Of a stretch of 64,000 nucleotides of DNA, positions 26,970 to 36,464 are shown one piece after another. The position numbers and the translations under genes are program-made. How positions within the stretch are numbered: the stretch's first letter is position 1; each line of letters begins with the position of its first letter. The stretch is from an uncultured Hyphomonas sp. (GTDB taxonomy: Bacteria > Pseudomonadota > Alphaproteobacteria > Caulobacterales > Hyphomonadaceae), in assembly GCF_963675305.1 (NCBI RefSeq), contig NZ_OY776147.1, positions 124,001 to 188,000 on the forward strand. The letters run 5' to 3'. The notes under the pieces are model-generated. The model saw only the letters and a list, made by a program, of their open reading frames with translations, was not told where the DNA came from and made no database searches.

Positions 26970-27350
26970 TTGTTTCCTCCGTGTGTGCGAGGCACCGGAT
27001 CTAGGTGTCCGGATTTGCTCTCACGCCTGGGCAGGATAGGCAGACCGCAGACCTTCCGAACAGGAAAAAATATTGTGCAGTGCAACAGAAGGGCGGGTCC
27101 GCACGAAATAATTATCTAACATCAACGTTGTCATTCGTCTGTTTGATGTTTGGTGTGCGTAAGGAATGGGCACTCATATGCCCAAATTTCGGGAATTGTG
27201 GCTCTATTGTAACACTTGCCCAAAATATTCGGGTGCGACTGTGAGACTACTGTGAATGCTTCAGGTCTCGTTGTTACCTTGGAAATAGCCCGCATGAGAA
27301 CGGGTCCGAATATTCTCCCAGATCAACTTGAATTCAAAAATGAGGAAACC
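26970..27350. other. Divergent promoter region between two TonB receptor genes
   Basis: 381 bp, clearly AT-richer than its surroundings. It holds promoters for both receptors. A dyad-like TTGTGCAGTGCAA sits at 27073-27085. A 79-codon open frame (27005-27244) and the upstream extension of the right-hand receptor lack signal-peptide or family features, so no gene is called. Confidence 0.55.
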
Positions 27351-29699
27351 ATGGCGCTCAAGCACAGCTTGCTTGCGACCGCTTCTGCGGTCTTTTTTCT
27401 GACGTCTGCAGCCCACGCTCAGGAAACCACAACCGAACGCGAATCCGCGATCGACAAGGTGCTCGGCACCGTCACAGTTACGGCAACCAAGAAGGCCAAT
27501 GTCGAGAATGTCCAGGACGTTCCGGTCGCCGTCACAGCCTTCAACTCCGATACGCTCGACGCCCTGAACGTGCGCGACCTCGGCTCGCTCAGCTACTCGA
27601 CCCCGAACGTCTCGCTGAACGATGCCGGCACCTCGCGCGGCGTGGCGAACTTCTCGATCCGCGGTCTCGGCATCAACTCGACCATCCCGTCGATCGACCC
27701 GACGGTCGGCACCTTCGTGGACGGCGTCTATCTCGGCACCAATGGCGGCGTCGTGCTGGACCTGTTCGACCTCGACAGCGTCGAGATCCTGCGCGGCCCG
27801 CAGGGCATCCTGTTCGGCCGTAACACGACCGGCGGCGCCGTGCTGATCAATACCGGCAACCCGACCGACGAATTCCACTGGAAAGCTCGCGCTTCGGTCG
27901 AAACCCCGATCGACGACGATCGCGGCGGCCCGAACTCCACCGTCCAGGCGACGGTCTCCGGCCCGCTGGTCGAAGACAAGCTGAACGGCAAGCTCGGCGT
28001 CTACTACAATTTCGACGACGGCTACTTCAAGAACCTCTACAATGACGACAATCAGGGTGAAGCGCAGACGACCATCGTCCGCGGCGCCCTCGAATGGATG
28101 GCGACCGAGGACATTACCTTCCTCGGCAAGGTCGAGCACTTCAAAACGCGCGGCGATGGCCCTGCCGGCCAGAACCGCGGCCTGTTTGATCGCGACTCGT
28201 TCGACTTCTCGATCAACAATCCCGGCTTCCAGGACAACGAAGTGACCTTCGCAACCCTGCGGACGGATATCGACGTCGCCTTCGGCAACGGCCGTATCAC
28301 CAACATCATCGGCTACCGCGACTCCGAAGGGACCACCTCCGGTGACATCGATGCGACGCCGCTGACCCTGTTCCACTCCGGTTCGGAAACGACGGCGGAG
28401 CAATTCTCGGAAGAGCTCCGCTACGCCGGCACCTTCGGCAAGGCCGATGTCACGGTTGGCGGTTTCTACTTCAACCAGGACGTTCGCTACACCGAGATCC
28501 GGAATCTTCCGTCGACCCGGCCGGCGACCTTCCCGGCGTCTCTGCCGTGGATGTTCTATGGCGGCGGTGCTCAGGACCACAATGTCTACGGCTTGTTCGG
28601 TCAGGTGGACTACGCGGTCACCGATCGCCTGACGGCCATCTTCGGCCTGCGTTATGGCTATGAAGAGAAAGATGCGGACATCACTTACATCCAGCCGCGT
28701 CCGGAATGTTCCGTCGTGGACGGAACCTGCCCGACGACCGGTGTGAACCCGTACACGGGCGCACCGAACGGTTTCTCAAACAAGGATGACTGGAGCAATT
28801 GGTCGCCGAAGATCGGTTTCCAGTATGAGCTGGACGACACTTCCCAGATGTATGCCCACTACACCAACGGCGTGCGTTCTGGCGGCTACAACTTCCGGAT
28901 CACCGACCCGGCCCTGTTCCTTTCGGTCTTCCCGGACCCGAACCGGAAAGCTGCGACCAAGGAAGAATCGGTCGACAGCTATGAAGTCGGCTTCAAGCAC
29001 CAGTCCGATGACGGCCGCGTCCAGTTCAACGCTGCCGTGTTCTACAACAAGATGTCGGACATCCAGCGTGAGCTGAACCTGCCGTCGCCGTCTGCCGGTG
29101 TGTCTCAGGTCATCCTGAACACCGCAGATGCCGAGATCCTGGGTCTGGAAGCGGAAGGCCGCTACGCGCTGACCGACAACTTCCTCGTGACCGCGAACGT
29201 CGGCATCATCGACGCAGACTATACGAGCGTCGATTATGACATCTCCAGCGATGGCCTGGTCAATGGCCGGGACCTGCGTCTCGACCTGCCGCGCGTGCCG
29301 GAAGCCACCTATGGCATCGGCGCGATCTATGACCTCGACCTGCGTGACAAGGGTTCCCTGGTCGCACGTGCGAACTTCCAGCACCGCGACAAGAGTGCCT
29401 ACACGGACAACAACTGGGGCTGGACGAACGCAGTCGACATGCTGGACGCAAACCTGACCTGGAATACGCCGTATGAAGGTCTCTCGGTTGCGCTCTTCGG
29501 CAAGAACCTGCTCGACGAAGTGTCTGCCGGTAACGATACGCAGCTGCCGTTCGGCGGCAACGTCTCGGTATTCGTTCCGGGCAGCACGAACCGTGCAACA
29601 GGTACGAACACGCCATATGCCTACAACCCGGCAGCCGGCACGTTCTCGCCACTGATCCCGGGCCGCCGCATCGGCTTCGAAATCACCATGAAGCGCTAG
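27351..29699 (+). CDS. TonB-dependent outer-membrane receptor
   Basis: 782 residues from the ATG at 27351, which begins a clear signal peptide (MALKHSLLATASAVFFL, ending AAHAQ). The TonB-box-like GTVTVTATKK precedes a plug with VPVAVTAFNSDTLDA, FSIRGLG and SVEILRGPQGILFGRNTTGGAVLI, the standard layout of siderophore/oligosaccharide-type receptors (e.g. in sphingomonads and Caulobacter relatives). The barrel ends RRIGFEITMKR. An open frame extends 45 codons upstream but has no signal features. The ligand is unknown. A strong terminator follows. Confidence 0.95.
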   Translation: MALKHSLLATASAVFFLTSAAHAQETTTERESAIDKVLGTVTVTATKKANVENVQDVPVAVTAFNSDTLDALNVRDLGSLSYSTPNVSLNDAGTSRGVANFSIRGLGINSTIPSIDPTVGTFVDGVYLGTNGGVVLDLFDLDSVEILRGPQGILFGRNTTGGAVLINTGNPTDEFHWKARASVETPIDDDRGGPNSTVQATVSGPLVEDKLNGKLGVYYNFDDGYFKNLYNDDNQGEAQTTIVRGALEWMATEDITFLGKVEHFKTRGDGPAGQNRGLFDRDSFDFSINNPGFQDNEVTFATLRTDIDVAFGNGRITNIIGYRDSEGTTSGDIDATPLTLFHSGSETTAEQFSEELRYAGTFGKADVTVGGFYFNQDVRYTEIRNLPSTRPATFPASLPWMFYGGGAQDHNVYGLFGQVDYAVTDRLTAIFGLRYGYEEKDADITYIQPRPECSVVDGTCPTTGVNPYTGAPNGFSNKDDWSNWSPKIGFQYELDDTSQMYAHYTNGVRSGGYNFRITDPALFLSVFPDPNRKAATKEESVDSYEVGFKHQSDDGRVQFNAAVFYNKMSDIQRELNLPSPSAGVSQVILNTADAEILGLEAEGRYALTDNFLVTANVGIIDADYTSVDYDISSDGLVNGRDLRLDLPRVPEATYGIGAIYDLDLRDKGSLVARANFQHRDKSAYTDNNWGWTNAVDMLDANLTWNTPYEGLSVALFGKNLLDEVSAGNDTQLPFGGNVSVFVPGSTNRATGTNTPYAYNPAAGTFSPLIPGRRIGFEITMKR

Positions 29700-29722
29700 G
29701 CTTCCTGGACAATCTTTCCGAG

Positions 29723-29759
29723 AGGGGCGGGCGGCAACGTCCGCCCCTTTTGTATTTTG
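29723..29759 (+). terminator. Rho-independent terminator after the TonB receptor gene
   Basis: An 11-bp stem (29723-29733 with 29738-29748, one G-T pair) closes a GCAA tetraloop, followed by TTTTGTATTTTG. It is the end of the right-hand receptor transcript. Confidence 0.92.
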
Positions 29760-29803
29760 GCGCAACACCATCTCGTGTGCGCCCTTGCGGGCGGAGCAGG
29801 CGG

Positions 29804-31222
29804 ATGCTGAGAGAGGGTATGACCGACACGCCCCCGATTCTCGCCCTCGCCGATTTCATTGCCGACCCTGTCGAGCCGGCGGACTTTCCGCAGCATCAGG
29901 TCCGTTTCTGGAATGACCGATGGGCCGGGGAGGTGGGCCTGGCCGACCTGGATACGGACGGACAGATCGCACATTTCGGGCGGTTCGATCCCTTGCCGGG
30001 TAACCTGCCGCAGCCGCTGGCACTCCGGTATCATGGCCACCAGTTCGGCGTGTACAATCCGCAGCTGGGGGACGGGCGCGGTTTCCTGTTTGCGCAGCTC
30101 CGCGATCGCGAAGGCCGGCTTCTGGACCTTGGCACCAAGGGATCTGGCCAGACGCCGTGGAGCCGGCAGGGTGATGGGCGTCTCACTCTGAAGGGCGGGG
30201 TGCGGGAAGTGCTCGCTTCATCCTATCTGGAGGCGCTGGGCGTCAACACGTCGAAATCCTTCGCACTGATCGAGACGGGCGAGCAGCTCGCCCGCAATGA
30301 CGAACCTTCGCCGACACGGTCAGCTGTCCTGACACGCCTGTCGCACAGCCATATCCGCTTTGGCAGTTTCCAGCGGCTTGCCTATCTGGAGCAGGGGGCC
30401 GATTTGGCCCGGCTGGTTGATTATTGTGTGGACCAGTTTCATCCGCAGGCCGCCGATCCGGACCTCGCCCGCCGTGCGTGTAACCTGCTCGAAAGCATCG
30501 CCGTCGCGACGGGCAGGATGATCGGCCAGTGGATGGCGGCCGGATTCGTGCACGGGGTGATGAATACGGACAATTTCAACATCACCGGCGAGACGTTCGA
30601 TTTCGGGCCATGGCGGTTCCTGCCGGTCTCGGATCCGAATTTCACGGCGGCCTATTTCGACGAGCAGGGACTCTACCGGTTCGGACGCCAGCCAGTGCAA
30701 GGCGGCTGGGCGCTGCAACAGCTCGCCTCGGCGCTACTGGCAACAGGCGCGGATGCCGATGATCTCGCCAAGGCGCTGGCGCCGTACCAGCTGGCCTATC
30801 GGGACAGTTTCGTGGCGCACACGCATGCCCTGTTGGGCATCGCGCCGACAGGGGAGGCGGAGGACGATGTTGGTTTCCTCCAGGCCTTCTATGCCTGGAT
30901 GACGGAAAGCGAAGCGGCCTGGCCCCAAGTGTTCCATGATTGGTTCGGCGGGTCCGCCAGCGAAGCCCGCGCCGGGGCCTCTCCGCAGGCGGCGCTTTAT
31001 GATGCGGAGGCCTTCGCACCGGTGAAGACGCAGATCCTTGCGCGCGATCCTGTGCAGCCTGGCAGGCTGGCGCATGACATCTTCCAGCGTCCGGAACCGC
31101 CATCCTTGCTGATCGACGAGGTCGAGGCACTCTGGGCGCCGATTGCGGAAGCGGATGACTGGTCGGCCGTGAATGAAAGGCTGGCGGATATTGAGGCCCT
31201 GCGTATCGCACGCTGGGGCTGA
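29804..31222 (+). CDS. selO: SelO-family protein adenylyltransferase (YdiU/UPF0061)
   Basis: Pseudokinase-fold enzyme that in characterised members transfers AMP to protein Ser, Thr or Tyr and takes part in redox stress control. About 472 residues. Family blocks visible are YHGHQFGVYNPQLGDGRGFL, LDLGTKGSGQTPWSR, RSAVLTRLSHSHIRFGSF and the active-site MNTDNFNITGETFDFGPW. Starts at 29804 or 29819 are possible; the first has a GGAGCAGG Shine-Dalgarno-like run five to eight bases away. No Cys or Sec is seen at the extreme C-terminus, unlike eukaryotic members. Convergent with the desaturase gene. Confidence 0.93.
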   Translation: MLREGMTDTPPILALADFIADPVEPADFPQHQVRFWNDRWAGEVGLADLDTDGQIAHFGRFDPLPGNLPQPLALRYHGHQFGVYNPQLGDGRGFLFAQLRDREGRLLDLGTKGSGQTPWSRQGDGRLTLKGGVREVLASSYLEALGVNTSKSFALIETGEQLARNDEPSPTRSAVLTRLSHSHIRFGSFQRLAYLEQGADLARLVDYCVDQFHPQAADPDLARRACNLLESIAVATGRMIGQWMAAGFVHGVMNTDNFNITGETFDFGPWRFLPVSDPNFTAAYFDEQGLYRFGRQPVQGGWALQQLASALLATGADADDLAKALAPYQLAYRDSFVAHTHALLGIAPTGEAEDDVGFLQAFYAWMTESEAAWPQVFHDWFGGSASEARAGASPQAALYDAEAFAPVKTQILARDPVQPGRLAHDIFQRPEPPSLLIDEVEALWAPIAEADDWSAVNERLADIEALRIARWG

Positions 31223-31223
31223 T

Positions 31224-32303
31224 TTATTCCGCAGGCACTTCCTCGCGGCCGGACTCATCTGGTCCGGAATAGTTCTTCGCGAACGGGTAAGCTGACTTCC
31301 ACACTTCCTTGCCGTCCTCATGCTCCACGAAATGGCATCCGATCAGGGTACGGACAAAGTCCGCCAGCACGAACCGGTCTGACTTCATGTACCAGTCGCC
31401 AAGGATCGGGCGGACGGCATCGGTCGCTTCCTGCAGGCGGTAATGCGGGATGGTCGGGAAGATGTGATGGATAACGTGCAGGTTGCCGATATTCTGGGTC
31501 AACCAATTGAAGGGGCCATAGTTCCGGTCAACGGTGGCCAGCGCGCCTTTCAGGCCGGACCAGTCACCGGAATCATAGACCGGCACTTCCGGCGCGACAT
31601 GCTGCATATAGGTTACGAAGGTCAGCCAGGCGGCATAGATGAAGTAGGGCGCAATGATGTATTTCAGCGCGAAGAGCCAGCCGAACTGTACCCCCAGAAA
31701 GACATAGAGCGCGAAGAAGGCGAGGTTCACGCCGAGGCTGGCATACCAGGACCATTTCACATGGGAGGCGTAGAGGTCGCTGACCGGCAGGTAGTGGCTG
31801 CCATGGACCGGGTCATAGGTCGTGAGGTTCCGGAAACCGAGCTTGTACATCGGCCAGCCGATAAGCACGAAAATGCCTGACCGGAACAGGACCTTGCGGC
31901 TGAACCAGTCCTGTTCGGCGCGGCAGGCGCGGAAGACTTCCTCTTCCTGCAGATGGCCGGTCTTCATGTGGTGCATGGCGTGGCTGCGCTGCCAGCCGCG
32001 ATAGGGGACGAGGATCGGCCCGTGCGTTGCCAGGCCGACAAGCGTGTTCACCAGCCGCGAGCGGGAAAAGGCGCCATGCCCCGCCTCATGCCCGATCACG
32101 AAGATCGACCAGAACAAGGTGCCCAGCAGGAAGATCAGCGGCACTTCGAAATACCAGGCGGTCGTACGCGACAGCGCCCAGTAGCAAAGGGCGATCAGGG
32201 CGATGTCGAAGAACAGATAAGCGAAGGACCGCGCCGTATCTGGCCGGAAGCAGCGATCCGGGATCGCGTCTTTCAGATCCTGCCGGGTAAATGTCGGTTC
32301 CAA
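31224..32303 (-). CDS. Membrane fatty-acid desaturase (delta-12/omega-6-like)
   Basis: Di-iron desaturase of the inner membrane, 359 residues. Three histidine boxes are seen: HEAGH (72-76), HAMHH (108-112) and HVIHH (276-280), with two hydrophobic double-span regions between them. The HDCGHG-like HEAGHG and HVIHHIFPTIPHY motifs match the FADS group. The frame is open up to an ATG at 32381, but the TTG at 32303 has GGAGG seven bases before it and gives the usual EPTFTRQDLKDAIP start; this TTG is preferred. It probably introduces double bonds in phospholipid acyl chains. Confidence 0.92.
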   Translation of the reverse strand: MEPTFTRQDLKDAIPDRCFRPDTARSFAYLFFDIALIALCYWALSRTTAWYFEVPLIFLLGTLFWSIFVIGHEAGHGAFSRSRLVNTLVGLATHGPILVPYRGWQRSHAMHHMKTGHLQEEEVFRACRAEQDWFSRKVLFRSGIFVLIGWPMYKLGFRNLTTYDPVHGSHYLPVSDLYASHVKWSWYASLGVNLAFFALYVFLGVQFGWLFALKYIIAPYFIYAAWLTFVTYMQHVAPEVPVYDSGDWSGLKGALATVDRNYGPFNWLTQNIGNLHVIHHIFPTIPHYRLQEATDAVRPILGDWYMKSDRFVLADFVRTLIGCHFVEHEDGKEVWKSAYPFAKNYSGPDESGREEVPAE

Positions 32304-32419
32304 GGCGAAGCCTCCGTCAATCTCTGCAAGAAGATACGGGTTTGCTTGACAGGTGATGAAGAGACCTTCCATCCCGGACATGCAGAAGAGACAGAATTCG
32401 ATCGAATCAAAGGTGAGAG

Positions 32420-33592
32420 ATGAGCGTTGAGAAGGCGTCCGGGCCGCTGGCAGGTCTGAAAGTCGTGGACATGAGTTCGGTTGTTCTCGGGCCGTTTGCG
32501 ACCCTGATTTTTGGCGATCTCGGCGCGGATGTCGTCAAGGTGGAGAGCGGGCATGCAGGCAAGGGCGGCGATATGATGCGCTATGCCGGCAAATCCCCGA
32601 CCGGGGATCTCGGTCCGTTGTTCATGGCGCTCAACCGCAACAAGGCGTCCGTCCAGCTGGATGCGAAGACCGATGCAGGCAAGGCGGCGCTGACGGCGCT
32701 GCTGAAGGATGCCGATGTCTTCTTCCACAATGTCCGCTTGGCCGGCATGGGGCGGCTGGGCTTCGGCTATGAGGACGTGAAGGCGATCAAGCCGGACATC
32801 ATCTATGTCCACTGCGCGGGCTTCGGCGAAGGCGGGCCGTATGAGAAGCGCCAGGCCTATGATGACCTGATCCAGGGCGCCTCAGGCTTTGCGGCGCTGA
32901 ACGCCATGCGTTCGGGCGGGGCGCCGGAATATGCGCCGTCGCTGGTGGCGGACAAGACGGTTGGCCTGTTTGCCACCTATGCGACCCTCGCCGCCCTGTA
33001 TCACCGGGAAAAGACGGGGCAGGGGCAGTTCGTGCAGGTGCCGATGCTGGAGGCCTTCACCTTCTTCAACATGGTCGAGAACCTCTATGGCGAGACGTTC
33101 GTGCCGCCATCCTATGGCATGGCCTATACGCGCTCCATCAATCCCAACCGCAAACCATACCCGACCAGGGATGGCTATATCGGACTAGTGCCTTACTCCG
33201 ACGCGCAATGGGCTGAGTTCTTCGAGATCGGCGGCATGCCCGGCGTGTTCGAGGATCCGCGATTCGCGACCTATCAGGCCCGCACGGAGAACATCACCGA
33301 GTTGTACGCCCTGATCGAACAGGTCGCGGCGACCAAGACGACGGATGAATGGCTGGATCTGCTGGACGCCGCCAACATCCCGGCCATGCGTTACAACAAG
33401 CTGGAAGATGTGCTGCAGGATCCGCATATGAAAGCGGTCGACTTCTTCGCGCAGCGCACCCATCCGGATGCCGGCACTTATCGCAGCATGCGTCATCCGG
33501 TGCGTTTCTCCGAGACGCCGGCCTCGGTGCGCACAGAGCCGCGGCGTCTCGGCGAGGATACCGAAACGGTGCTGCAGAGCCTTGGACTTTAG
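32420..33592 (+). CDS. CaiB/BaiF (family III) CoA-transferase
   Basis: Family III CoA-transferase of 390 residues that moves CoA between acyl groups. The N-terminal LAGLKVVDMSSVVLGPFATLIFGDLGADVVKVE is diagnostic, and the catalytic Asp lies in QAYDDLIQGASGF. Such enzymes work in carnitine, bile-acid, oxalate or aromatic-acid metabolism; the acid here is not known. AAAGGTGAGAG precedes the ATG. Divergent from the desaturase, with a 12-bp palindrome at 32396-32407 close to its start. Confidence 0.92.
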   Translation: MSVEKASGPLAGLKVVDMSSVVLGPFATLIFGDLGADVVKVESGHAGKGGDMMRYAGKSPTGDLGPLFMALNRNKASVQLDAKTDAGKAALTALLKDADVFFHNVRLAGMGRLGFGYEDVKAIKPDIIYVHCAGFGEGGPYEKRQAYDDLIQGASGFAALNAMRSGGAPEYAPSLVADKTVGLFATYATLAALYHREKTGQGQFVQVPMLEAFTFFNMVENLYGETFVPPSYGMAYTRSINPNRKPYPTRDGYIGLVPYSDAQWAEFFEIGGMPGVFEDPRFATYQARTENITELYALIEQVAATKTTDEWLDLLDAANIPAMRYNKLEDVLQDPHMKAVDFFAQRTHPDAGTYRSMRHPVRFSETPASVRTEPRRLGEDTETVLQSLGL

Positions 33593-33611
33593 TGGGCTTT
33601 AGGAAGTGGCT

Positions 33612-34547
33612 CTAGGCGGTCTTGTCGCCGCCGCCCTGCCGGGCAAGCCAGACGCCCGACAGGATCAGCGCGAAGGCGATCATGGCGTGCCATGTCTGCG
33701 TTTCGCGGAACAGGACGAAGCCAAGCACGGCGGCCATCACCGGGATCGAATAGCCGGTCAGCGACAGGAAGGTCGCCGAGGTCCGCGCGATCAGCAGCAT
33801 ATAGAGCGCCTGCGCAATGGCGGACGGGACGATGCCGAGGCCGACGACGCCGGCCCAGTGGGTCCAGTCGGCATGCACCGTGGCAGGATCGACCGTCAGC
33901 GCGAATGGCCAGGTCACGACGGCTGCGACGGTGACGAAGCCAGTGGCAAAGCTGATCGACGGCATCGGCGGGGCGCCGCGCGCCAGAAGGCTGGACAGGG
34001 CATAGAAGACCGTCGCCCCGATCAGCATGAGCTGGGCAATTGTACTGGCCGAATCGAGGCTTTGCAGGGCGTCCGGCCCGAACAGGATGGCGACCCCGGC
34101 AAACCCCGTGATGACGCCCAGCGCCGAACCGAGGGTCAGGCGCTCGTCCCGGAACATGAGGTGGGCGCCAATGGCCACGAACAGGGGCACGGCGGCGGTA
34201 TAAAGCGCCGCGAGGCTGGAATTGACCGTCTTTTGCGCCGTGGTGATCAGGAAGAAGGGGAAGGTCGAACTGGTCAGGCCCATCAGGAGTATCGTCCGCC
34301 AGCGCTTGAAGTCGTTCAGGGGCGGCAGGCGCCGGCCCATGGCCAGCATGATGATCCACAGCACCGCGGCCCCGATGGTCAGCCGTCCGGCCAGGACCCA
34401 GGCGGCGGGCAGGCCGGCATCCGGGTTTCCCTTGTCCACCGCGATCCGCGTCAGCTGGTAAGCGCCGGCCCACATCAGGCTGAGCAGTGCAAACAGCGCC
34501 CAGTCGCTGGCCGTCCGTTTGCCGCTCTGACCTACCTGCTGTGTCAT
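33612..34547 (-). CDS. DMT-superfamily (EamA) transporter
   Basis: Inner-membrane exporter of 311 residues with about ten transmembrane helices arranged as two EamA repeats (about 15-145 and 160-300). The ATG at 34547 precedes a short polar tail and the first helix (WALFALLSLMWAGAYQL). The longer open frame to 34670 adds a non-family N-terminus and is rejected. The substrate is probably a small metabolite or drug; not told by sequence. Confidence 0.9.
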   Translation of the reverse strand: MTQQVGQSGKRTASDWALFALLSLMWAGAYQLTRIAVDKGNPDAGLPAAWVLAGRLTIGAAVLWIIMLAMGRRLPPLNDFKRWRTILLMGLTSSTFPFFLITTAQKTVNSSLAALYTAAVPLFVAIGAHLMFRDERLTLGSALGVITGFAGVAILFGPDALQSLDSASTIAQLMLIGATVFYALSSLLARGAPPMPSISFATGFVTVAAVVTWPFALTVDPATVHADWTHWAGVVGLGIVPSAIAQALYMLLIARTSATFLSLTGYSIPVMAAVLGFVLFRETQTWHAMIAFALILSGVWLARQGGGDKTA

Positions 34548-34796
34548 GGAAAACGGGTCCTCCAACCGGGAAGGGACCCCGGCTGGCCCGGATAGGCGGG
34601 CAGGGCGGCGAAGTCCACGCAAATATTGCACGAAACTTGCACACAAGACGGCACAATTGCCCTTGCTCACCGTGAGCCCCGTTCACAGAAGCGTTGGCGG
34701 CGCCCTGCCGCATCGTCTTCGGGTGGACGATTGGCCCGCGGCGTCGTAAAGGGCGCCCAAAGTTTCCGGTTTTCATCCCTCAAGAGGAGAATCTCT

Positions 34797-35804
34797 ATGA
34801 CCGTTCGCGTTGCAATCAATGGTTTTGGCCGTATTGGCCGCCTGGTCCTGCGCTCCATCATCGAAAACGACCGCAAGGACATCGAAGTTGCCGCGATCAA
34901 CGACCTTGGCCCGGTCGCGACCAATGCGCACCTGCTGCGCTTCGACTCCGTGCATGGCCGTTTCCCGGCTGACGTGCAGGTCGATGGCGACAAGATCGTC
35001 ATCAATGGCAAGCCGATCCTGTGCACCGCCATCCGCGACCCGAAAGACCTGCCGCACCGCGAGCTCGACATCGATATCGCGATGGAATGTACCGGCATCT
35101 TCGCCGACAAGGAAAAGGCCTCGGCTCACCTTGAAGCTGGCGCCAAGCGCGTCCTGGTCTCCGCCCCGGCCACGAATGCCGACAAGACCATCGTTTTCGG
35201 TGTGAACCACGACCTGCTGACCAAGGACGACCTCGTCGTTTCCAACGCATCGTGCACCACGAACTGCCTCTCGCCGGTCGCCAAGGTCCTGCATGACCTG
35301 GTCGGCATCGAGAAGGGCATGATGACGACGATCCACTCCTACACGAACGACCAGCCGTCGCTCGACCAGATGCACAAGGACCTCTATCGCGGCCGCGCAG
35401 CTGCCGTGTCGATGATCCCGACTTCCACCGGCGCCGCCAAGGCTGTCGGCCTGGTCCTGCCGGAACTGAACGGCAAGCTGGACGGTATCTCGGTCCGCGT
35501 GCCGACGCCGAACGTTTCCGTTGTCGACCTGAAATTCGTCTCCAAGAAGAAGACGACCCCGGAAGAGATCAACGCGGCCATCAAGGCAGCGGCTGACGGC
35601 CCGATGAAAGGTGTCCTCGGCTATACCGACCAGCCGAACGTCTCGATCGACTTCGTGCACGATCCGCACTCCTCGATCTTCCACCTCGACCAGACCAAGG
35701 TCATGGACGGCAATTTCTGCTCGATCCTGACCTGGTATGACAATGAGTGGGGCTTCTCGACCCGTATGGCGGACACTGCGCTCGCCATGGCGAAACTCAT
35801 CTAA
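34797..35804 (+). CDS. gap: Glyceraldehyde-3-phosphate dehydrogenase, type I
   Basis: Oxidises glyceraldehyde-3-phosphate to 1,3-bisphosphoglycerate with NAD(P). 335 residues from the ATG at 34797, which has AAGAGGAGA six bases before it. The dinucleotide loop is NGFGRIGR (8-15), Asp36 in AINDLG favours NAD, and the catalytic Cys153 is in SNASCTTNCLSP. WYDNEWGFSTRM is near the C-terminus. It opens a block gap - methyltransferase - pgk - fba. Two TTGCAC hexamers 11 bp apart stand upstream (34626-34642). Confidence 0.97.
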   Translation: MTVRVAINGFGRIGRLVLRSIIENDRKDIEVAAINDLGPVATNAHLLRFDSVHGRFPADVQVDGDKIVINGKPILCTAIRDPKDLPHRELDIDIAMECTGIFADKEKASAHLEAGAKRVLVSAPATNADKTIVFGVNHDLLTKDDLVVSNASCTTNCLSPVAKVLHDLVGIEKGMMTTIHSYTNDQPSLDQMHKDLYRGRAAAVSMIPTSTGAAKAVGLVLPELNGKLDGISVRVPTPNVSVVDLKFVSKKKTTPEEINAAIKAAADGPMKGVLGYTDQPNVSIDFVHDPHSSIFHLDQTKVMDGNFCSILTWYDNEWGFSTRMADTALAMAKLI

Positions 35805-35826
35805 CCAAGGCACAGGAGCCCTGTTC

Positions 35827-36459
35827 ATGACGACACCGGGTATTCCGAAGGATTTCTGGAACGCCCGCTTCGGTGAACAGGGCTTTGCCTATGGGGAGCG
35901 GGCCAGCCGGCTTTTGCTGGCGTTCCGCGACCTGCTGAAGCCGGGCCAGCGCGCGCTTGTCCCCGCCTGCGGGGAAGGGCGTGACGCGGTGTTCCTGGCC
36001 GAATGCGGGCTGGACGTGACGGCGGTGGACATGTCTGCCGCCGGTCTCGCCAAGACCGCAGAACTTGCCGCCGCGCGCGGCGTTGCGGTCACCTGTATCG
36101 AAGCCGACCTCAGTGAATGGGACTGGCCGAAAGCGGACTATGACGTGATCGCGTCCATGTTCCTGCACGTGCCGTCGCCGTTCCGGCCCACGCTCCACGC
36201 TTTCATGCTGGAATCTCTGAAGCCCGGCGGGCATGTCTTCCTGGAAGGCTTTCTGCCGGAACAGCTCGATTACCAGAAATCCCACAATTCCGGCGGTCCG
36301 CCCGTGCTCGACATGCTGTTTGCGCCTGCAGACATCAGCATGGATTTCAAGGACGCCGAGGCCGTGTCTTTCCTGACCGGCATCGAAACCCTTTCTGAAG
36401 GCCCTTACCATTCCGGGCCGGCTGCGCTGTTGCGCGCCGTGTTCCGCAAACCGGAGTAA
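35827..36459 (+). CDS. Class I SAM-dependent methyltransferase (TPMT/TehB-like)
   Basis: 210-residue methyltransferase. The SAM-binding motif I is [19 protein letters not shown], followed by VTAVDMS and the [21 protein letters not shown] region, similar to thiopurine-S-methyltransferase and TehB-like enzymes that act on small electrophiles or metalloids. It lies between gap (22 bp before) and pgk (5 bp after) in the same direction, so it is almost surely co-transcribed with the glycolytic genes. The substrate and its link to glycolysis are unknown. Confidence 0.88.
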   Translation: MTTPGIPKDFWNARFGEQGFAYGERASRLLLAFRDLLKPGQRALVPACGEGRDAVFLAECGLDVTAVDMSAAGLAKTAELAAARGVAVTCIEADLSEWDWPKADYDVIASMFLHVPSPFRPTLHAFMLESLKPGGHVFLEGFLPEQLDYQKSHNSGGPPVLDMLFAPADISMDFKDAEAVSFLTGIETLSEGPYHSGPAALLRAVFRKPE

Positions 36460-36464
36460 TACCC

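Noticed and set aside
27005..27244. 79-codon frame between TonB receptors
   Set aside because: AT-rich promoter DNA, no Shine-Dalgarno sequence or recognisable domain.
29801..29821. CTGAGA motif like a TPP riboswitch before selO
   Set aside because: The rest of the thiamine-box consensus and paired arms are absent, and the gene is not a thiamine gene.
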